IMG/VR virus record: IMGVR_UViG_3300021957_000141
Span: 1 to 35,145 of that record
Direction: 5' to 3' (one strand)
Length of the DNA: 35,145 nucleotides
Source of the DNA: a virus
Within the stretch, counting starts at the first letter, position 1. Every line of letters begins with the position of its first letter. The notes below the pieces were generated by a model. It did no database searches and had not been told where the DNA came from. It was given only the letters and a program-made list of their open reading frames with translations. The translations under genes and the position numbers were made by a program. Shown piece after piece: positions 32,519 to 35,145 of the stretch.

Positions 32519-32524
32519 CAAAAA

Positions 32525-32553
32525 CCCTCGCAACCAAAGTTGCGAGGGCTTTT
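32525..32553 (+). terminator. Intrinsic terminator of the rightward early operon
   Basis: A perfect 10-bp stem CCCTCGCAAC / GTTGCGAGGG with a 4-nt loop is followed by CTTTTGT. The plus strand also has AAAA before the stem, so it may work weakly in the other direction. Confidence 0.9.
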
Positions 32554-32605
32554 GTAACTAACGACGAGTGGTGACCAAACCTCCCGCTTCATGAAAAATC
32601 TTACT

Positions 32606-32634
32606 TTGATTGTTAAATCATTGCAAGATAAAAT
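32606..32634 (+). promoter_or_regulatory. Candidate promoter for a small RNA
   Basis: TTGATT (32606-32611) and TAAAAT (32629-32634) are exactly 17 bp apart, a good sigma70 match. No gene on the plus strand follows; a strong terminator ends the unit at about 32807. Confidence 0.55.
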
Positions 32635-32640
32635 ATCGTG

Positions 32641-32807
32641 TGAGTGGCCGCTTTAACGAATGTGACGCATTTGGTAGAGCGCGACCAACAAAAACCGACC
32701 AAGCCCCGTGGCATCGAATGGTTGTATGTTAGTGGAAAGCCACCCACTAGATATTTATAGCAGCGCATAAAATTGCTTCAAGCTTTTTATGCGCTGCTTT
32801 TCTTTTT
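32641..32807 (+). ncRNA. Candidate phage small RNA (about 165 nt)
   Basis: The unit runs from the promoter at 32606-32634 to a terminator: a 13-bp stem GCAGCGCATAAAA (32760-32772) / TTTTATGCGCTGC (32785-32797) followed by TTTTCTTTTT. It has no credible coding frame; the longest ATG frame near its end gives 14 codons without a ribosome binding site. Possible local hairpins are TTGGT/ACCAA around AGAGCGCG and TAGTGG/CCACTA around 32732-32751. It does not fit a tRNA. Its end overlaps the last 20 bp of the convergent 70-aa gene. Ends are inferred. Confidence 0.5.
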
Positions 32808-32999
32808 ATTCATCATGGAAATTCGCTTGCCTTTTGCAACGGCTTCGCTCTTCGATGACGCTCCCCAAGCTTTCAAAGATTTAAGGAGCGGCGTGTCCGT
32901 GCCGTCTTTCTTCTTTGTCGGCCCAGGCATCTTGCCCATGCGTTGCAGGAAGGCTGCGCGCCGGCCACTGTTGCCGGTTCTTTCTGGTGACGCGCCCAT
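32787..32999 (-). CDS. Small basic conserved phage protein, 70 aa
   Basis: The product MGASPERTGNSGRRAAFLQR continues with MGKMPGPTKKKDGT, then PLLKSLKAWGASSKSEAVAKGKRIS and a lysine-rich end. I recognise it as a recurrent podovirus protein (MPGPT...LLKSLKAWG), of unknown function, possibly a DNA-associated virion protein. It is the last gene of the leftward late operon and its stop lies inside the stem of the small-RNA terminator. Confidence 0.7.
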   Translation of the reverse strand: MGASPERTGNSGRRAAFLQRMGKMPGPTKKKDGTDTPLLKSLKAWGASSKSEAVAKGKRISMMNKKKSSA

Positions 33000-33000
33000 G

Positions 33001-33174
33001 TTAGGCAGTCCTGTTCATCATTGACTTCTTTTTCTTGGCGGTCTTCTCGCTATTTTTAAAAGCCTGCGCGGTTGGTGCGCCGGCAGATCCAGGCTTCCGC
33101 ATTTTCTCACCAGATCCAGCGGCAATGCGCTTTTTCTTTTTGTGAATATTTGAGTACAAACCATCTTTAGCCAT
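33001..33174 (-). CDS. Small lysine-rich conserved phage protein, 57 aa
   Basis: ATG at 33174 (8-bp overlap with the amidase end) opens a 57-codon frame for a basic peptide with YSNIHKKKKRIAAGSGEKM and RKPGSAGAPTAQAFKNSEK. This pattern (GLYxNIHxKxKRIxxGSGEKMRKPG) recurs in many tailed phages with unknown function. It ends in a Lys run and is followed, one base later, by the 70-aa gene. Both are very basic and may be packed with DNA. Confidence 0.8.
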   Translation of the reverse strand: MAKDGLYSNIHKKKKRIAAGSGEKMRKPGSAGAPTAQAFKNSEKTAKKKKSMMNRTA

Positions 33175-33601
33175 TTAACCATTCTCCTACGTTAAAGCCT
33201 GGGCAGGCTTTGCTTGCATAATCATTGTGACCCGAGACCGTTTCAATCTTTGGGTGCTTTTCTTTGTATTGTGCAATCAACTTTCGCAAAGCTGCATCCT
33301 GCTCTGCCGTAAAGTTATCTTCAAACTTGCCATTGGCTACACCGCCGCGACCACCGACTAAGCTTACGCCTAGAGTTGTAGAGTTTCGGCCAGCAACGTG
33401 CGCGCCTTTGCGATCATCTGATCGGCCATGCGCAACTGATCCATCACGATGCACAATGGCATGGTAACCTATGTCAGACCAGCCTCGCTCCTCAGTGTGC
33501 CACCGGCGGATCTCAGCAACAACATCTTCAGCCGACTTGCTTTCGTACCACTTAGCGTTTGTTGCTGTGCAATGCACAACGATTTCATTTATTAGCCTCA
33601 T
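33167..33601 (-). CDS. Endolysin, N-acetylmuramoyl-L-alanine amidase (T7 lysozyme type)
   Basis: The 144-aa enzyme cuts the amide bond between MurNAc and L-Ala in peptidoglycan. Zinc ligands are visible: H10 in VVHCTAT, H125 in SGHNDYASK and C133 in ACPGF. The IGYHAIVHRDGSVAHGR block and K131 fit the Amidase_2/T7 gp3.5 layout. There is no signal peptide, so it depends on the holin upstream, with which it overlaps by 4 bp (ATGA). The RNA polymerase-inhibiting role of T7 lysozyme is unlikely, since no phage polymerase is present. Confidence 0.92.
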   Translation of the reverse strand: MRLINEIVVHCTATNAKWYESKSAEDVVAEIRRWHTEERGWSDIGYHAIVHRDGSVAHGRSDDRKGAHVAGRNSTTLGVSLVGGRGGVANGKFEDNFTAEQDAALRKLIAQYKEKHPKIETVSGHNDYASKACPGFNVGEWLNG

Positions 33602-33975
33602 TTAGATACTCCTTTCACTCGCTCAAAACTTCGCATGCCAGCTAATCCAAGCATGCCTGTAAGCACTGGCAGCATAACGGACATGTCCGCTTGTGGCACA
33701 ATGAATCCAAACCCCGCTGCCATTGGCGAGATAAGAAAGTTGACGGCCAGACCCAAGACGCACACATAGCCACACAGGGGGCGCCAGGATGCTTGGAACC
33801 AGTTGCCTTTAGCCTCGGCCTTGTTGACTTCTATCTGCGCTAGGAGGGCTTCCTGCGCGTGCTTATCGGCCATCGTACTCAACTCATGCCCCAAGCGTGC
33901 CGCCTGATCTTTGTCTTGGATGAACTTACCAGCAAGCTCTGTTGCTGGCCCTATAAGTGCGCTTAATATACCCAT
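33598..33975 (-). CDS. Holin of the 3TM family
   Basis: From the ATG at 33975 the 125-aa protein begins GILSALIGPATELAGKFIQDK, has a charged helix (about 20-55), then KGNWFQASWRPLCGYVCVLGLA and two further membrane segments (FLISPMAAGFGFIVPQ; MLPVLTGMLGLAGMRSFERV). This is the pattern of the 3TM holin family named from gene transfer agent release proteins. It permeabilises the inner membrane so the amidase can reach the wall. The start overlaps the preceding stop (TAATG); longer upstream frames lack a ribosome binding site and overlap the EF-hand gene. Confidence 0.85.
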   Translation of the reverse strand: MGILSALIGPATELAGKFIQDKDQAARLGHELSTMADKHAQEALLAQIEVNKAEAKGNWFQASWRPLCGYVCVLGLAVNFLISPMAAGFGFIVPQADMSVMLPVLTGMLGLAGMRSFERVKGVSK

Positions 33976-34289
33976 TACTTTCTCCCCATCCATGCTGTTG
34001 CGCCCATGAAAGCGCCGACAATGCCAGCGCCAGAAATGTAGAATAGATTGCTTATGTCGCTCAGTGCTGTAACGCGGTCCAAAGGTATAAAGAACATTGT
34101 AACCGTAAAGACGCCCATGCCTATCAGTGTCCAACGGGCCATGCGAAGCTGGGCCAGGTGTTTGCGCAGCGCATCCTCTGTTTCCCTAATCTCTTTGGCC
34201 TTTGCCATCTCAGAGTCAGAGACAACGCCATCGCCATCCATATCGTAGGCGTCATACTTCGACTGATCTTCCAACTTCTTTGCCGCCAT
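33975..34289 (-). CDS. EF-hand membrane protein, lysis-associated
   Basis: The 104-aa protein carries a textbook 12-residue calcium loop DMDGDGVVSDSE (residues 16-27, with D at 1, 3 and 5, G at 6, V at 8 and E at 12) in a charged N-terminal region. A helix and two membrane segments follow (about 53-69 and 82-102). It is directly coupled to the holin. A calcium-sensing or divalent-cation role in lysis timing would be a natural guess, but this is inference. I have seen similar proteins in marine podoviruses without known function. Confidence 0.75.
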   Translation of the reverse strand: MAAKKLEDQSKYDAYDMDGDGVVSDSEMAKAKEIRETEDALRKHLAQLRMARWTLIGMGVFTVTMFFIPLDRVTALSDISNLFYISGAGIVGAFMGATAWMGRK

Positions 34290-34404
34290 CTTTTACACTC
34301 CTGGCATACGCTATCGCATAATGCTTGTGATGCGTTATTATAACAACTTTTCCGTCTTTGTCATATACAACATAATCACCCTTCTTATTTTGGTATAACC
34401 TCAA
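34252..34404 (-). CDS. Possible 50-aa overlapping protein
   Basis: The 95-bp gap between the 54-aa gene and the EF-hand gene is covered by an open frame that reads like protein: YVVYDKDGKVVIITHHKHYA then IAYARSVKDGG. The only start I find is TTG at 34404, inside the 54-aa gene, without a ribosome binding site. It overlaps that gene by 20 bp and the EF-hand gene by 38 bp. The left allele keeps the same frame open to its end (codons for LFQNKR). A +1 frameshift from the 54-aa gene at its CCAAAATAA end is another way to make it. Confidence 0.35.
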   Translation of the reverse strand: MRLYQNKKGDYVVYDKDGKVVIITHHKHYAIAYARSVKDGGKEVGRSVEV

Positions 34405-34549
34405 AGCAATACACCGTCGTCTGGCTTGTGGTTATCAAGACCTTTGCATCTTCAAGTGCTTCCTCGCACTCGTTCTCAGTGGGAAACTGATTGAGTTGAT
34501 AGTGTTCAATGTTGTTATTGATGACTTGAAACCATATTAAAAACCACAA
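34385..34549 (-). CDS. Small hypothetical protein, 54 aa (right allele)
   Basis: It is the counterpart of the gene at 5-169, with the same TTG start after the stop of the 158-aa gene. The site here is GGGGAGATGG, slightly weaker than in the other copy. The only protein differences are EN for QS at residues 25-26. In this copy the lysis genes follow, which shows the gene's true downstream neighbours. Confidence 0.65.
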   Translation of the reverse strand: MWFLIWFQVINNNIEHYQLNQFPTENECEEALEDAKVLITTSQTTVYCFEVIPK

Positions 34550-34550
34550 T

Positions 34551-35027
34551 CTACCATCTCCCCTGATGCTTGCCCCAGAAATAGAACGCCAGAAACAGCA
34601 AGCCACCACTGATCGCAAAAGCAATAATGCTGACAGTCCAATTTATAAGATTATCAATAAACTCTTGCTTGGCATACGCTGCCTCTTTACGAATTCTACG
34701 CTGCTCCGCCTCAATTCTTAGCACCTCTTCCCAAGCCGAGGGGCCGTAAACGAAACTGATTTCGTCTTTGATGGATTGCCTCATTTCGTCAAAAACGCGG
34801 CGCTGGTTCCATATCAACACAGCGTTTTCTTCATCTGATCCTTTGAAAGTCTTTTCCCACCAAGGCGGGTTCTTAGACCTTTCCTCAATCTTATTGAAAT
34901 CAGAGAACGCTTTTCCCCAGGTCGCCAAGCTGTTGCCCATAGACTGAAGGTCTTGACCCGTGGATATAGCTGCCTTGAGCGTCTTATAAGCGCCTGTGGC
35001 AAGAGCAACACAGCTAATCGGGTCCAT
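34551..35027 (-). CDS. 158-aa single-pass membrane protein (right allele)
   Basis: It has the same length and layout as 171-647: MDPIS start, KNPPWWEKTFKGSDEE block, charged helix and a C-terminal membrane segment ending FYFWGKHQGRW. Ninety-four of 158 positions are identical by hand count. Differences are spread over the central charged helix and the first membrane residues, while SLATWGKA, the KNPP block and the last 20 residues are kept. This pattern indicates two functional alleles rather than a decaying duplicate. Confidence 0.8.
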   Translation of the reverse strand: MDPISCVALATGAYKTLKAAISTGQDLQSMGNSLATWGKAFSDFNKIEERSKNPPWWEKTFKGSDEENAVLIWNQRRVFDEMRQSIKDEISFVYGPSAWEEVLRIEAEQRRIRKEAAYAKQEFIDNLINWTVSIIAFAISGGLLFLAFYFWGKHQGRW

Positions 35028-35145
35028 AGGACTAGCCCATCTTAGTCAGAACTGCGAGCAAGAGTGCAATGATAAACCCAGCCGTTCCAATTAGGATAGC
35101 CTCCAGCCTCTTAATCCTGATGAAGACCTCTTTAAATTGTATCGA
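35019..35145. repeat. Exact 127-bp overlap with 639-765
   Basis: Every base is identical to 639-765, and identity stops at the window end. It holds the first bases of the 158-aa gene and, from 35032 on, the 3' part of the gene at 652-846, cut by the contig end. An exact 127-base terminal match is what a de Bruijn assembler with k=127 leaves at a junction. Confidence 0.9.
35032..35145 (-). CDS. Partial second copy of the coiled-coil membrane protein gene
   Basis: This is the 3' 114 bp of the gene annotated at 652-846, identical base for base. Its 5' part lies beyond the window. It most likely represents the same gene seen again after circular closure, not a second gene. Confidence 0.7.
   Translation of the reverse strand, partial: SIQFKEVFIRIKRLEAILIGTAGFIIALLLAVLTKMG

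Noticed and set aside
30404-32520. Integrase or excisionase among the early genes
   Set aside because: None of the early products shows tyrosine or serine recombinase motifs; all are under 135 residues.
32641-32760. A tRNA, because of TTTGGTAGAGCGCGACC and ATCGAAT
   Set aside because: D-loop-like and T-loop-like strings occur, but no acceptor, anticodon or T stems pair around them and spacing is wrong.

Overview
The window is an almost complete, tightly packed tailed-phage genome of the podovirus (short tail, T7-like virion) type. It encodes a two-subunit terminase, a head-tail connector portal, scaffold, capsid, tail tubular proteins A and B, three large internal/ejection proteins and T7-type tail fibres. 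I see no DNA polymerase, RNA polymerase, integrase, tRNA or lysogeny repressor of a recognisable family. It should therefore use host RNA polymerase and the host replisome. Base composition is moderate and several families (DUF7483-like fibre repeats, the 158-aa membrane protein, DUF6378-like protein) are ones I associate with marine viromes. A marine proteobacterial host is likely, but the sequence does not name one.

Layout. A divergent control region at about 30.60-30.74 kb holds four copies of a GCTAG-centred motif (consensus TTGCTAGCAA) and two opposed sigma70-like promoters. To the right (plus strand, 30.74-32.52 kb) are nine small early genes ending at a strong terminator. To the left (minus strand, 30.59-25.5 kb) is the replication/recombination block: RuvC-like resolvase, RecB/Cas4-like nuclease, acidic-tailed ssDNA-binding candidate, primase-helicase fusion, an iteron cluster that looks like an origin, and a protein ending in the SSB C-terminal peptide DDDIPF. 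A terminator plus promoter at 25.4 kb separates this from the late block (25.4 kb down to 1): terminase, GNAT, portal, scaffold, capsid, cement, tail tube, ejection proteins, fibres, fibre chaperone and membrane proteins. The lysis genes (EF-hand membrane protein, 3TM holin, amidase) lie at 34.3-33.2 kb on the same strand and follow on directly once the contig is closed.

Ends. Bases 1-765 and 34381-35145 align base for base with an offset of 34,380. The last 127 bases (639-765 = 35019-35145) are identical, while 1-638 and 34381-35018 are diverged but homologous. The simplest reading is a circular or circularly permuted unit of about 34,380 bp in which one short locus was assembled as two strain alleles, one at each end.

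Most notable: the symmetric operator/promoter arrangement; a candidate ~165-nt plus-strand RNA with its own promoter and terminator at 32.6-32.8 kb; the iteron cluster; the SSB-tail protein; and a well-formed gene with a strong ribosome binding site nested out of frame inside the 1054-aa ejection protein.
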